A DNA stretch of 11,322 nt from Bacteroidales bacterium (GCA_003451785.1 DMJL01000231.1:1-11322); one strand, 5' to 3'; shown: positions 1 to 5,961, counted from the first letter of the stretch. Numbers and translations are program-made. The notes: generated from the sequence alone by a model not told the origin.

Positions 1-567
1 TCCTATTGCGTAATCTGGGATAAAAGAATTTTTTTAAAAAATAATCCTTAGAGAGTTGATAAAATGTATTCTCACAGGTTTTGCTGTAAAGTTAGTGGAT
101 TTACTGTAGCAGGTTAGGTTTTTGGAATACTTAAAGCTTTAAAAATTGCAAGTTTCTTGTTCTATCCTGCCCAACCTAAATTCAGTGAGCTGCGCAACAT
201 AGCAAAGAGCTTGGTTGCCACCAATTAAGCTATTTTGCGCCATCTTAGCGAAGAGATTTCCTTGCAGATAGTCCCCGATATGGTTGCAGCTGGGTTAGTA
301 TGCATCTTTCAAAGTTCGGAAAATTACCTGAATTAGGCTTGATTATTTCCTGAAAGTTTCCAGCTTGGCGCAGGGTGGGGTTTTCAGGCTATCTTGCCCT
401 GAACCTGAAAAAACATCAAAAACCGCCGGTAAACACATAGCTCAAAACATGTTGGGTGCATGATGCGCTGCACTGAGTATGTCGAAGTGTAGTTCAACAT
501 GGACTCCTCCCTGAGCCTTGCAGGCGCTTAGAGTTCTATTTATTAGCACCTGCCATTTTTTTATCCA
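1..567. other. Gene-free stretch with decayed reading frames and small palindromes
   Basis: I see no intact gene here. On the plus strand two frames read like worn coding sequence. One is open at 229-333 (35 codons, after TAA 226-228). Another runs from after TAG 246-248 to TAG 438-440 and is broken once by TGA 351-353. Neither has a convincing start or a family I recognise. An 8-base inverted repeat, TTTTCAGG at 381-388 and CCTGAAAA at 404-411, has no T-tract after it on either strand, so I do not call it a terminator. The most economical reading is an old degraded gene or interspersed repeat. Confidence 0.4.
448..501. repeat. Nested imperfect palindrome with CACTGAG...GTCGAAGTG core
   Basis: Outer arms CATGTTG (448-454) and CAACATG (495-501) are perfect complements. 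Inside them lies CACTGAGTATGTCGAAGTG (471-489), whose ends CACT and AGTG also pair. The core resembles a short palindromic motif that recurs between genes in many unrelated bacterial genomes. That resemblance is from memory and not checked. It could be an interspersed repeat, or a hairpin in a transcript reading out of the HEPN pseudogene on the minus strand. Confidence 0.4.
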
Positions 568-1080
568 TCAGCATTTCCCATTTTTCACTTCATTCACATA
601 ATATTTTCCAACTTCAGAAAGAAATTCTCCTAAATCTCCATAACCAATTTCAACTTCAAAATTCTTTGTCCCGTGGTTATTATTCCAAAAAGTCAGTTTT
701 GCATTTGAAACGTCTATCGAAAAGTTAGCGTGTGCCAACGAATTCCTAAGAAGTCGTAGAAATTTTAAAGTGTCAAGATTACAGTCAGTCGGTGGAGTTT
801 TAACTAAAAATTTATTACGCGTTGTAAATTGAAAATTCGTTGAAGTCTTTTACAAAATTTCTCTTGGAATAACAAGCAGTCCGTATTAAAGCAAGATAAC
901 TGTCCCTTGATTTTTGGTATTATAGATATTCAAGTTTTCCAGTCCTTGACTTTTTAAAAAGTCCGTAAAGAATTGAAAAATTGTCAGGTTAGGGTTTTTC
1001 TTTAGCTGTTCGTCAAACTGAAATAGAAACTGCCCATTATACCAAGTCCATTGTGGAATTTCGTGTCTTGAATCACTCAT
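568..1080 (-). pseudogene. HEPN-domain protein gene (pEK499_p136-like), two in-frame TAA stops
   Basis: Read on the minus strand from ATG 1078-1080 to TGA 568-570, one frame encodes 170 positions with two TAA stops, at codons 65 (886-888) and 77 (850-852). The part before the first stop is 64 residues; 11 residues lie between the stops and 93 follow. The last part carries the HEPN ribonuclease motif RNxxxH (R112, N113, H117, in LRNSLAHANF), then a W-N strand (FWNNN) and an E-V-E-I-G-Y strand. From memory this order matches the pEK499_p136-type HEPN family, in which a hydrophobic LLxxP helix region precedes the RNxxxH helix. Both stops could come from CAA (Gln) by one C-to-T change each, because the frame is otherwise intact. 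No ATG follows the stops, so the motif-bearing half is unlikely to be made alone. The gene is AT-rich, suggesting acquisition. The broken state is seen; the family call is moderately sure. Confidence 0.75.
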
Positions 1081-1124
1081 ATTATTTTGATTAGTCCTTA
1101 TTTTGTGTCTTTATAGGGTTGGTG

Positions 1125-1204
1125 CTAACGGTTTATCCCCACAACACTACTGTCTTCAATACCTACAAAAACCTTGTATTGTCGCAGTTCACATATCGTG
1201 TTAG
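1125..1204. repeat. Nested inverted repeat resembling an attC-type site
   Basis: Outer arms CTAAC (1125-1129) and GTTAG (1200-1204) pair. Inner arms CAATAC (1157-1162) and GTATTG (1176-1181) pair around a 13-base loop. Short outer and inner arms about 80 bases apart, next to the 5' end of a single small gene, recall the R and L box layout of integron cassette recombination sites. The outer boxes do not fit the classical RYYYAAC/GTTRRRY consensus well, and no integrase is in the window. It may simply be a hairpin. Confidence 0.25.
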
Positions 1205-1459
1205 TTTCATTAAAATAAAAGGGCAATTTACGCATAAATTTTGTATTAAATATCATCAAAATGTGTTTTTGTGTTTTGAATGCCCTTGGTAGAGCCATGC
1301 TGAAAAATCTCTTCCGCTTGGATGCTTTTGTGCCTCAAAAGCCCCTGGGTATTTCTAAAATCTGCTCCGCCTTCAGGCAGATAGGTCGCTCAGGAATGCC
1401 GCTTACGATGGTGGGTGCCAGTTTTTTTATCAATCAGCCAAAACAGCTGAAATACCCGT

Positions 1460-1543
1460 AGGGGCAGGTTGCAGCCTGCACCTGCGGTTAGCTGTAAACC
1501 AGCACGAAGCGGGTGATGTGCTGCAATGGAACCGGTTGCCCCT
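1460..1543. repeat. REP-like palindrome cluster
   Basis: AGGGGCA (1460-1466) pairs with TGCCCCT (1537-1543), and TGCAGC (1470-1475) pairs with GCTGCA (1520-1525). Together they can form a long interrupted stem around about 44 bases. Inside the left arm, GCAGG (1464-1468) also pairs with CCTGC (1475-1479), giving a competing small hairpin. The cluster is clearly more GC-rich than the AT-rich DNA on both sides. It resembles short palindromic intergenic repeats beginning GTAGGGGC that occur in many Bacteroidota and other genomes (from memory). It lies just upstream of the ABC operon promoter. Confidence 0.5.
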
Positions 1544-1571
1544 GAATTTTTCAAAAAAAAGTAAAAAAAAA

Positions 1572-1603
1572 TTGGATAGTTATTAAAAACAATTTTACCT
1601 TTG
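1572..1603 (+). promoter_or_regulatory. Bacteroidota-type promoter of the ABC operon
   Basis: The -33 element TTG (1572-1574) and the -7 element TACCTTTG (1596-1603) match the Bacteroidota primary sigma consensus TTTG-N19-21-TAnnTTTG, with a 21-base gap. Transcription should start near 1610, leaving a leader of about 33 bases before the ATG at 1643. The leader has no purine-rich ribosome binding site, which is normal for the phylum. Confidence 0.75.
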
Positions 1604-1604
1604 C

Positions 1605-1628
1605 AGTGTGTTAGATTAGTAGTACACT
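1605..1628 (+). promoter_or_regulatory. Probable GntR/YtrA operator
   Basis: AGTGT (1605-1609) and ACACT (1624-1628) form an inverted repeat with a 14-base spacer, starting one base after the -7 box and covering the expected transcription start. AGTGT/ACACT-type half sites are typical of YtrA-subfamily GntR operators, and such a repressor is the third gene of this operon (3261-3632). Autorepression is therefore the simplest reading. The repeat is seen; the binding protein is inferred. Confidence 0.55.
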
Positions 1629-1642
1629 AAAACATTATAATT

Positions 1643-2485
1643 ATGGTCTTTTTAGAGAACATCATTTTTGCCTACAACCGCAAGAAACCCTTGTTCAACG
1701 GGCTGAGCCTGAAACTTGAGCAGGGGAATATTTACGGTCTGTTGGGCCGCAACGGGGCAGGAAAGACCACCTTGCTGAAACTTATAGCCGGGTTGGTGTT
1801 TCCCCTATCGGGCAGGTGCATGCAAAACGGCTTTGAGGCTCAAGACCGCATTCCTGAGGCTCTTGTAAACATCTACATTCTGCCTGAGGAATTTGAATTG
1901 CCTGCGATACGGATTTCTAGGTACATCGATCTGAACGCACAGTTCTATTCGAACTTCGACCGTGGAAAATTCGGAAGGCTCATGGAAGAATTCCAGCTCG
2001 ACCCCGACAAAAAACTCAACCAGTTTTCGTACGGGCAAAAGAAAAAATTTCTGCTGGCCTTCGGTCTTAGCACCAATGCCCGGTTGATGCTCATGGACGA
2101 GCCAACCAACGGTCTCGACATCCCTTCAAAAAGCCAGTTCAGAAAGGTGATTGCGGCATCCATGGAGCCTGACCAGATCATCGTTATTTCGACGCACCAG
2201 GTTCGCGACCTTCAAAGCCTTATCGATCCGGTGGTTATCATGGACGAAGGTAAAATCATCTTCAACCGGGGCGTTGAAGAAATTTCTAAAAAACTCCTTT
2301 TTGAACCCCACCACAAGGCTTCAGAAGGTGAAAAGATTCTGTATTCCGAAGAGGTGTTTGGCGGCTCGGCAGCATTGCTTGCCAATACGTCGGGCAGCGA
2401 AAGCCACATCGACCTCGAATTGTTGTTCAATGCCGTAGTAAACAACACTAAGGCTATTCATGAAGCATTTGCAAATCCCTCATAA
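1643..2485 (+). CDS. ABC transporter ATP-binding protein (YtrB-like)
   Basis: This 280-residue nucleotide-binding subunit powers an ABC complex whose membrane half is the next gene. Walker A is GRNGAGKTT (35-43), Walker B ends in LMLMDE (148-153) followed by the D-loop (NGLD, to D159), and the switch histidine is H185 (STH). The signature is FSYGQ (128-132) rather than LSGGQ; this relaxed form is common in YtrB-type and CcmA-like subfamilies and should still work. The usual Q-loop glutamine is not evident: around residues 79-83 the sequence is ILPEE, as in other members of this group. About 75 residues after the H-loop form a C-terminal tail with no motif I recognise. The gene is first in its operon, behind a good promoter and a probable GntR operator, and stops 2 bases before the permease gene. 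The transported substrate cannot be told from sequence; export or cell-envelope stress roles are usual for YtrA-linked transporters. Confidence 0.93.
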   Translation: MVFLENIIFAYNRKKPLFNGLSLKLEQGNIYGLLGRNGAGKTTLLKLIAGLVFPLSGRCMQNGFEAQDRIPEALVNIYILPEEFELPAIRISRYIDLNAQFYSNFDRGKFGRLMEEFQLDPDKKLNQFSYGQKKKFLLAFGLSTNARLMLMDEPTNGLDIPSKSQFRKVIAASMEPDQIIVISTHQVRDLQSLIDPVVIMDEGKIIFNRGVEEISKKLLFEPHHKASEGEKILYSEEVFGGSAALLANTSGSESHIDLELLFNAVVNNTKAIHEAFANPS

Positions 2486-2487
2486 TC

Positions 2488-3258
2488 ATGGGAAACAAAA
2501 ATAATATCTTCAGTATAAAAAGGCTTTTGCTTTTGATGAAACGGCAGGTTTTTGTCAACTTCACCGGCCTGCTTATCGCCTTTGCCTCAATTGGCGGAAT
2601 GCTGCTTGTGGTTTCGGTATTAACCGGATTTTTTAATCCGGAGGGCATCCGAGGGCTTTGGCCGCTTTATTTCGTAGCGCTTTTTCTGGGCGGTTATATT
2701 TTTTCGGGCAATATTTTTTCCGAACTGAATAGCCCCCAAAGAAGCATTACATTTCTTACCCTCCCGGTTTCGAACCTCGAACGCCTCGCCATGGCCTGGC
2801 TGTTGACGGCCATCATGTACTCCATCTTTGCCCTTGTTGGTATTGCATTGGTAATTCTGCTTACGCACCTGATTGTCGGAATCCCGTTGGCTGCGGGAAC
2901 ATTTTCGGCAATATGGACTTGGGATGGCCTCAAAACCGTGCTTATTTATGTTATTACACAGTCCGTTTTCCTGTTTGGAGCCATTTATTTCCGCAAACTG
3001 AATTTTTTCAAAACCATCCTTAGCATTTTTGTGATCCAGAGTGTTTTGGGGTTGATTGTAACAATTGCTGTCTTTTTAATATTTGGAACGGTCAACTTCG
3101 AAAGCCATTTAGGGTTTCAGAGCGCTTCCCTTTCACCCGGTTTGGAAAACTTTTTCAGAGAGACCCTGCCCGATATCATGGAATTTGCTTTTTATTACCT
3201 GATGATACCCTTCTTTTTGGTATTAACCTGGTTTGGCATTAAAGAAAGGCAGGTGTAG
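2488..3258 (+). CDS. ABC transporter membrane subunit, six predicted helices
   Basis: This 256-residue integral membrane protein has about six hydrophobic segments, near residues 25-48, 58-78, 98-128, 146-165, 172-200 and 230-250, with a basic N-terminus (KRLLLLMKR) before the first. This is the topology of ABC-2-type permeases that dimerise with one ATPase. It has no substrate-binding domain or signal peptide. It starts 2 bases after the ATPase stop and ends 2 bases before the GntR gene, so the three are almost certainly translated from one message. Its sequence gives no clear family beyond that; the role follows from the neighbours. It is probably an exporter or a lipid- or peptide-handling transporter in the inner membrane. 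Confidence 0.85.
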   Translation: MGNKNNIFSIKRLLLLMKRQVFVNFTGLLIAFASIGGMLLVVSVLTGFFNPEGIRGLWPLYFVALFLGGYIFSGNIFSELNSPQRSITFLTLPVSNLERLAMAWLLTAIMYSIFALVGIALVILLTHLIVGIPLAAGTFSAIWTWDGLKTVLIYVITQSVFLFGAIYFRKLNFFKTILSIFVIQSVLGLIVTIAVFLIFGTVNFESHLGFQSASLSPGLENFFRETLPDIMEFAFYYLMIPFFLVLTWFGIKERQV

Positions 3259-3260
3259 GT

Positions 3261-3632
3261 ATGAAATTCAGCGAAAACCATGCAATTTATCTGCAGATAG
3301 CCGATTATTTCTGTGAGAATATATTGCAGAAAAAATGGGAGGAAGGGGCGAAGATTCCTTCGATAAGGGAGGTCGCCGTGCAGGTTGAGGTAAATCCCAA
3401 CACCGCCATGCGCACCTTCAATTACCTTCAGGATAAAGGAATTATTTACAACAAGCGGGGCATTGGTTACTTTGTGTCCGAAGATGGATTTGAAAAAACC
3501 CTCCAACTGAAAAAGGAGCAATTTGTACAGGAAGCGCTGCCCCAAATGTTCAGAACCATGGAATTGCTCCGCATGAACCTACTCGACCTGGAACAGCAAT
3601 ACGATGTTTACAGGCAACAAAACGACACCTGA
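3261..3632 (+). CDS. GntR-family transcriptional regulator, YtrA subfamily
   Basis: This 123-residue DNA-binding protein has an N-terminal winged helix (about residues 8-76). It includes the GntR hallmarks IPSIREVA, where the second helix begins, then NPNTAMRTFNYLQDKGII (recognition helix) and the wing KRGIGYFV. Only about 45 residues follow, a helical tail rich in Q, L and E. That length is typical of the YtrA subfamily, which lacks the large effector domain of FadR or HutC types and uses the tail to dimerise. It probably represses its own operon through the AGTGT/ACACT repeat at 1605-1628. It is the third gene, after the transporter, whereas YtrA regulators often come first. The inducer is unknown. 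Confidence 0.93.
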   Translation: MKFSENHAIYLQIADYFCENILQKKWEEGAKIPSIREVAVQVEVNPNTAMRTFNYLQDKGIIYNKRGIGYFVSEDGFEKTLQLKKEQFVQEALPQMFRTMELLRMNLLDLEQQYDVYRQQNDT

Positions 3633-3663
3633 TTTTTGGTTTGAATTAAAAAAAATTACAGAA

Positions 3664-4434
3664 ATGAAGACAACAAACAAAATCCTTTTAGTCTCCTCTA
3701 TTGCAATACTTACGTTTATCATTACTATGTTGGTGGTGGTCAGGTACAATGTGAATTTTGTTCCGGCCACCCTGAATGTTGATCGGGACGCGGAAATCGT
3801 AGGCAGCATGAATGTGGTTACCGAAAAGCGCGAAATAGGGCGTTTTAACTCTATCAGAGCTTCGGGAGGTATCTATATTGAATTGCGCCAGGGCAACGAG
3901 ACAGGGCTTACCATCGAAGCCGACGACAACCTGGTTGAGCTGATAGTTACCGAAGTAGTTGATGGCGTGCTTAGAATCCGTCTGAAAGAAAGTGTAAAAC
4001 AACACAAGGCCCTTCGTATGGAAGTTGATTTCGTGTCGCTCGAAGCCCTGAGTGGTTCGTCCGGCACCAGGTTCACTTCCCCAACCGGTATTGTCGGCCC
4101 GGCGCTGCTGCTCAATTTAAGCGCAGGAGCTTCAGTCGAGTTAAACTTAGATGTGGAAAAATTAAACGTTGATGCAAGCTCCGGCGCGCAAGTAAATCTA
4201 AGCGGGAGGGTTCGGGATTTGTTTCTCGACAGCAGCAGCGGCGCCCTTGTTAATGCCCGGGAGTTAAAAGCCGACAATGCAACGGTTGATGCGTCTTCGG
4301 CTGCAATCAGTCATGTTTTTGCAACCAACGAAATGTCGATTGACGCAAGCAGCGGAGCCAGGGTAAATTATTACGGCACGCCTGCCACCCTGAACAAAAG
4401 CGCTTCTTCAGGAGGAACTATCAGAGCGCGATAA
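3664..4434 (+). CDS. Membrane-anchored GIN-domain (DUF2807) envelope protein
   Basis: This 256-residue protein is anchored by one N-terminal helix (about residues 7-27). A linker is followed by a beta-rich domain from about residue 58 to the end. The domain shows the GIN signature FNSIRASGGIYIELRQG and then repeated turns of the type SAGA, DASSGA, DSSSGA, DASSAA, DASSGA and SASSGG, spaced about 20 residues apart, which suggests a right-handed beta-helix. GIN domains are common in Bacteroidota surface or periplasmic proteins; their biochemical role is poorly known and the 'adhesin head' label is tentative. I place the start at ATG 3664: an in-frame ATG at 3604 would overlap the GntR gene by 29 bases and push the anchor helix 20 residues inward. 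The gap from the GntR stop is 31 bases with no promoter, so it is probably the last gene of the ABC operon. Confidence 0.88.
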   Translation: MKTTNKILLVSSIAILTFIITMLVVVRYNVNFVPATLNVDRDAEIVGSMNVVTEKREIGRFNSIRASGGIYIELRQGNETGLTIEADDNLVELIVTEVVDGVLRIRLKESVKQHKALRMEVDFVSLEALSGSSGTRFTSPTGIVGPALLLNLSAGASVELNLDVEKLNVDASSGAQVNLSGRVRDLFLDSSSGALVNARELKADNATVDASSAAISHVFATNEMSIDASSGARVNYYGTPATLNKSASSGGTIRAR

Positions 4435-4466
4435 GCCAAATTCCTGAACAACTTTTTTCCGTTTGT

Positions 4467-4497
4467 TTTGATAATACACATGGGTATAATACCTTTG
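4467..4497 (+). promoter_or_regulatory. Bacteroidota-type promoter, probably for the MNT/HEPN pair
   Basis: TTTG (4467-4470), a 19-base spacer and TACCTTTG (4490-4497) match the Bacteroidota promoter consensus exactly. The next start codon is at 4647, so a transcript starting near 4504 would have a leader of about 140 bases. A second -7-like element, TATGTTTG (4635-4642), sits directly before the ATG but has no -33 partner. The long leader has no clear open frame; a weak stem (TTGTTT 4532-4537, AAACAA 4544-4549) is the only structure I see. Confidence 0.65.
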
Positions 4498-4646
4498 TGA
4501 AAGTCAAGCCCGCATACCGTTGTCGTAGTGCTTGTTTTTAATGAAACAATAAAAAACTATTGAGTTTAGCGCTTATTGCATATAACCATTAACAGGTTTG
4601 ATTTCTGTTCCAAACGTGTTAAATATTATTCATGTATGTTTGAAAT

Positions 4647-4940
4647 ATGAATTACGCGAATCCCATATTGCAAACCATTCGTAATCTTAAGCCGGAACTT
4701 AAGGCAAAGTATTTTGTAAGTTCAATCGGATTGTTTGGATCTGTTGTACGAGATGACTTCTCGCCTGCTTCGAGTGATGTGGACATCATAGTTGATTTTT
4801 CTCAACCGGTTGGAATTGAATTCATTGACCTTGCCGACTTTCTCGAATCTCAGTTAAAACGAAAAGTGGACTTGATATCAGTGAAAGGCATCAAGCAAAA
4901 ATATTTTGAGCAAATCAAACAAGAAATTATTTATGCCTAA
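4647..4940 (+). CDS. mntA: MNT-domain nucleotidyltransferase antitoxin (MntA-like)
   Basis: This 97-residue minimal nucleotidyltransferase has the active-site pattern G31-S32, then D44-V-D46 after an 11-residue loop, and a third acidic residue at D75 in KRKVDLIS. All metal-binding aspartates of the polymerase-beta-like fold are present, so it should be active. In characterised pairs MntA neutralises its partner HepT by adding AMP to a tyrosine in the toxin's RX4HXY motif, and that motif is present in the next gene. The two genes overlap by 8 bases, ensuring coupled translation with antitoxin first. The length is normal for the family. The region is visibly AT-richer than the xdh genes downstream, which fits a mobile toxin-antitoxin module. 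The gene symbol is by analogy. Confidence 0.9.
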   Translation: MNYANPILQTIRNLKPELKAKYFVSSIGLFGSVVRDDFSPASSDVDIIVDFSQPVGIEFIDLADFLESQLKRKVDLISVKGIKQKYFEQIKQEIIYA

Positions 4941-5265
4941 ACGCGACCCAAAACTCCTTATTGAAGATATTTTGGAAAGTGGATCAAAAATTTTGGATTA
5001 CACAAATGGTCTTACTTACGATGAATTTGTCAAAGACAGTAAAACAATTGATGCAGTAATTCGGAATTTTGAAATAATCGGTGAAGCCGCAAATAGACTG
5101 CCAGAAGAATTTAAAGATAACAATAAACAGATAGATTGGCTTAAAATAAGGGGATTCAGGAACAGAATCGTGCATAATTATTTTGGAATTGACTATTTAA
5201 TTGTTTGGAATATCAAGGAAACATTTCTGTCGGAAATGCTAAAGCAATTGAAAGACATTCAATAA
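4933..5265 (+). CDS. hepT: HEPN-domain ribonuclease toxin (HepT-like)
   Basis: This 110-residue, all-helical HEPN protein is the DUF86/HepT type. The catalytic and AMPylation motif RX4HXY is complete: R76, H81 and Y83 in FRNRIVHNYFGID, the usual position near the start of the last helices. An upstream helix carries the family pattern VIRNFEIIGEAANRLP (about 42-57). HepT dimers cut RNA when not modified by MntA. I start the gene at ATG 4933, giving an 8-base overlap with the antitoxin stop. An in-frame ATG at 4906 would add nine Lys/Ser/Asn-rich residues lying wholly inside the antitoxin gene and is less likely. No transposase or phage gene is beside the pair. It may be a plasmid-type stability module or a defence module. 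Confidence 0.92.
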   Translation: MPKRDPKLLIEDILESGSKILDYTNGLTYDEFVKDSKTIDAVIRNFEIIGEAANRLPEEFKDNNKQIDWLKIRGFRNRIVHNYFGIDYLIVWNIKETFLSEMLKQLKDIQ

Positions 5266-5280
5266 CGCCACACACAAACC

Positions 5281-5314
5281 TTTCAATAGGTAAATTCCCG
5301 AAAAGTTACATTTG
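5281..5314 (+). promoter_or_regulatory. Likely promoter of the molybdenum hydroxylase cluster
   Basis: TACATTTG (5307-5314) fits the -7 consensus TAnnTTTG. The -33 region is imperfect: TTTC at 5281-5284 with a 22-base gap. Transcription would start near 5321, about 20 bases before the nucleotidyltransferase ATG. It lies in the 76-base gap after the HEPN toxin, which shows no terminator hairpin. Confidence 0.5.
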
Positions 5315-5341
5315 CATCAAAAAGCCGTTACATTATAAAAA

Positions 5342-5935
5342 ATGCCACAAACAGGCGCTATAATACTTGCAGCAGGGCTGTCGAAGCGCATGGGGCACGA
5401 CAAGCTGAACCTGCCCTATGGCTCAAATTACAACTTCCTGTCTAAAATTCTTGCCGGTTTTCATGCGTTTGGGTGCAGCCCTGTGGTAGTGGTGGTCAAT
5501 CCGCTTTCGGAAGCCCGGGCAAGGTCAATTGCTGCAGGTGCAAGCGGGGCAAACTTCGTTGTGGTGAATGATGCCCCCGAGATGGGCCGGTTCAGGTCGT
5601 TGCAGCTTGGGCTACAAGCAACGGGCAGCAACCATCCTGTGTTCATTCATAATGTGGATAATCCATTTGTTGATGCCCAACTATTGCAGCAAATGCTGCA
5701 AGCGGCTTCCGAAGGCGATTTTGTAGTTCCGGTATTTGGAGCAAAGGGCGGGCATCCGGTGCTTCTCAACCCCATTGTGGCACAGCAGATTGTCTGTTGC
5801 AGCGAACCTTCTACGGCTCTAAACAGTTTTTTAAAATCTTTCAGGAAAGTAACGGTTCCGGTCACCGACAGCAGGGTTCTGCTCAACATCAACACCCCTG
5901 AAGAGTACAGAGATTTTCTAAATCTTGGCCCCTGA
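5342..5935 (+). CDS. MobA/MocA-like molybdopterin nucleotidyltransferase
   Basis: This 197-residue NTP transferase has the GT-A-like MobA fold. The nucleotide-binding loop LAAGLSKRMGHDK spans 9-21. GRFRSLQLGL (82-91) corresponds to the GxxxSLxxGL segment, HNVDNPF (103-109) holds the metal-binding aspartate D106, and GGHPVLL follows near residue 135. In this family MobA adds GMP and MocA adds CMP to molybdopterin. Standing immediately before xdhC, xdhA and xdhB, it most likely makes the cytosine dinucleotide cofactor (MocA role). The residues that separate GTP from CTP users cannot be settled by eye, so I give no symbol. The HNVDNP version of the metal motif differs from the GDMP/GDQP common in MocA, leaving room for another nucleotide-transfer role. 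It ends 59 bases before xdhC. Confidence 0.8.
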   Translation: MPQTGAIILAAGLSKRMGHDKLNLPYGSNYNFLSKILAGFHAFGCSPVVVVVNPLSEARARSIAAGASGANFVVVNDAPEMGRFRSLQLGLQATGSNHPVFIHNVDNPFVDAQLLQQMLQAASEGDFVVPVFGAKGGHPVLLNPIVAQQIVCCSEPSTALNSFLKSFRKVTVPVTDSRVLLNINTPEEYRDFLNLGP

Positions 5936-5953
5936 TGTTTTGAATTTATTCCT

Positions 5954-5961
5954 TACATTTG
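5954..5961 (+). promoter_or_regulatory. Internal -7 promoter element before xdhC
   Basis: TACATTTG matches TAnnTTTG and repeats the element at 5307-5314, including the preceding T. No clear -33 TTTG lies at the right distance: the nearest candidates leave gaps of 11 or 26 bases. A start near 5968 would give a leader of about 27 bases to the xdhC ATG. It may allow xdhCAB to be expressed without the nucleotidyltransferase. It is weak but suggestive evidence. Confidence 0.4.

Larger units (their letters stand above)
1081..1642. other. Non-coding spacer between the HEPN pseudogene and the ABC operon
   Basis: This 560-base spacer separates two divergently oriented units. It contains an attC-like nested inverted repeat (1125-1204), a palindrome cluster (1460-1543), and the promoter and operator of the ABC operon (1572-1628), each described separately. 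An open frame at 1261-1461 lacks any recognisable domain and has the composition of translated repeat DNA, so I do not call it a gene. No minus-strand TAnnTTTG promoter is visible upstream of the HEPN pseudogene. Confidence 0.6.

Noticed and set aside
381..411. TTTTCAGG/CCTGAAAA inverted repeat as a terminator
   Set aside because: Neither strand has a T-tract after the stem, and the loop is 15 bases; it could arise by chance.
850..888. Stop-codon readthrough or TAA reassignment in the HEPN gene
   Set aside because: Other genes here (the ABC ATPase, mntA, xdhC, xdhB) use TAA as their normal stop, so recoding is not supported and nonsense mutation is simpler.
1261..1461. 66-residue plus-strand open frame
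   Set aside because: It has no recognisable domain, promoter or ribosome binding site, reads like translated interspersed repeat DNA, and runs into the palindrome cluster.
3604..3663. Earlier ATG for the GIN-domain protein
   Set aside because: It would overlap the GntR gene by 29 bases and place 20 polar residues before the membrane anchor; ATG 3664 gives a standard N-terminus.
4532..4549. TTGTTT/AAACAA stem as a terminator of the GIN operon
   Set aside because: It is only six A-T-rich pairs, has no T-tract downstream on the plus strand, and lies after the promoter assigned to the MNT/HEPN pair.
4906..4932. Earlier ATG for the HepT toxin
   Set aside because: It lies inside mntA and adds nine residues without family character; the ATG at 4933 gives the usual short overlap.
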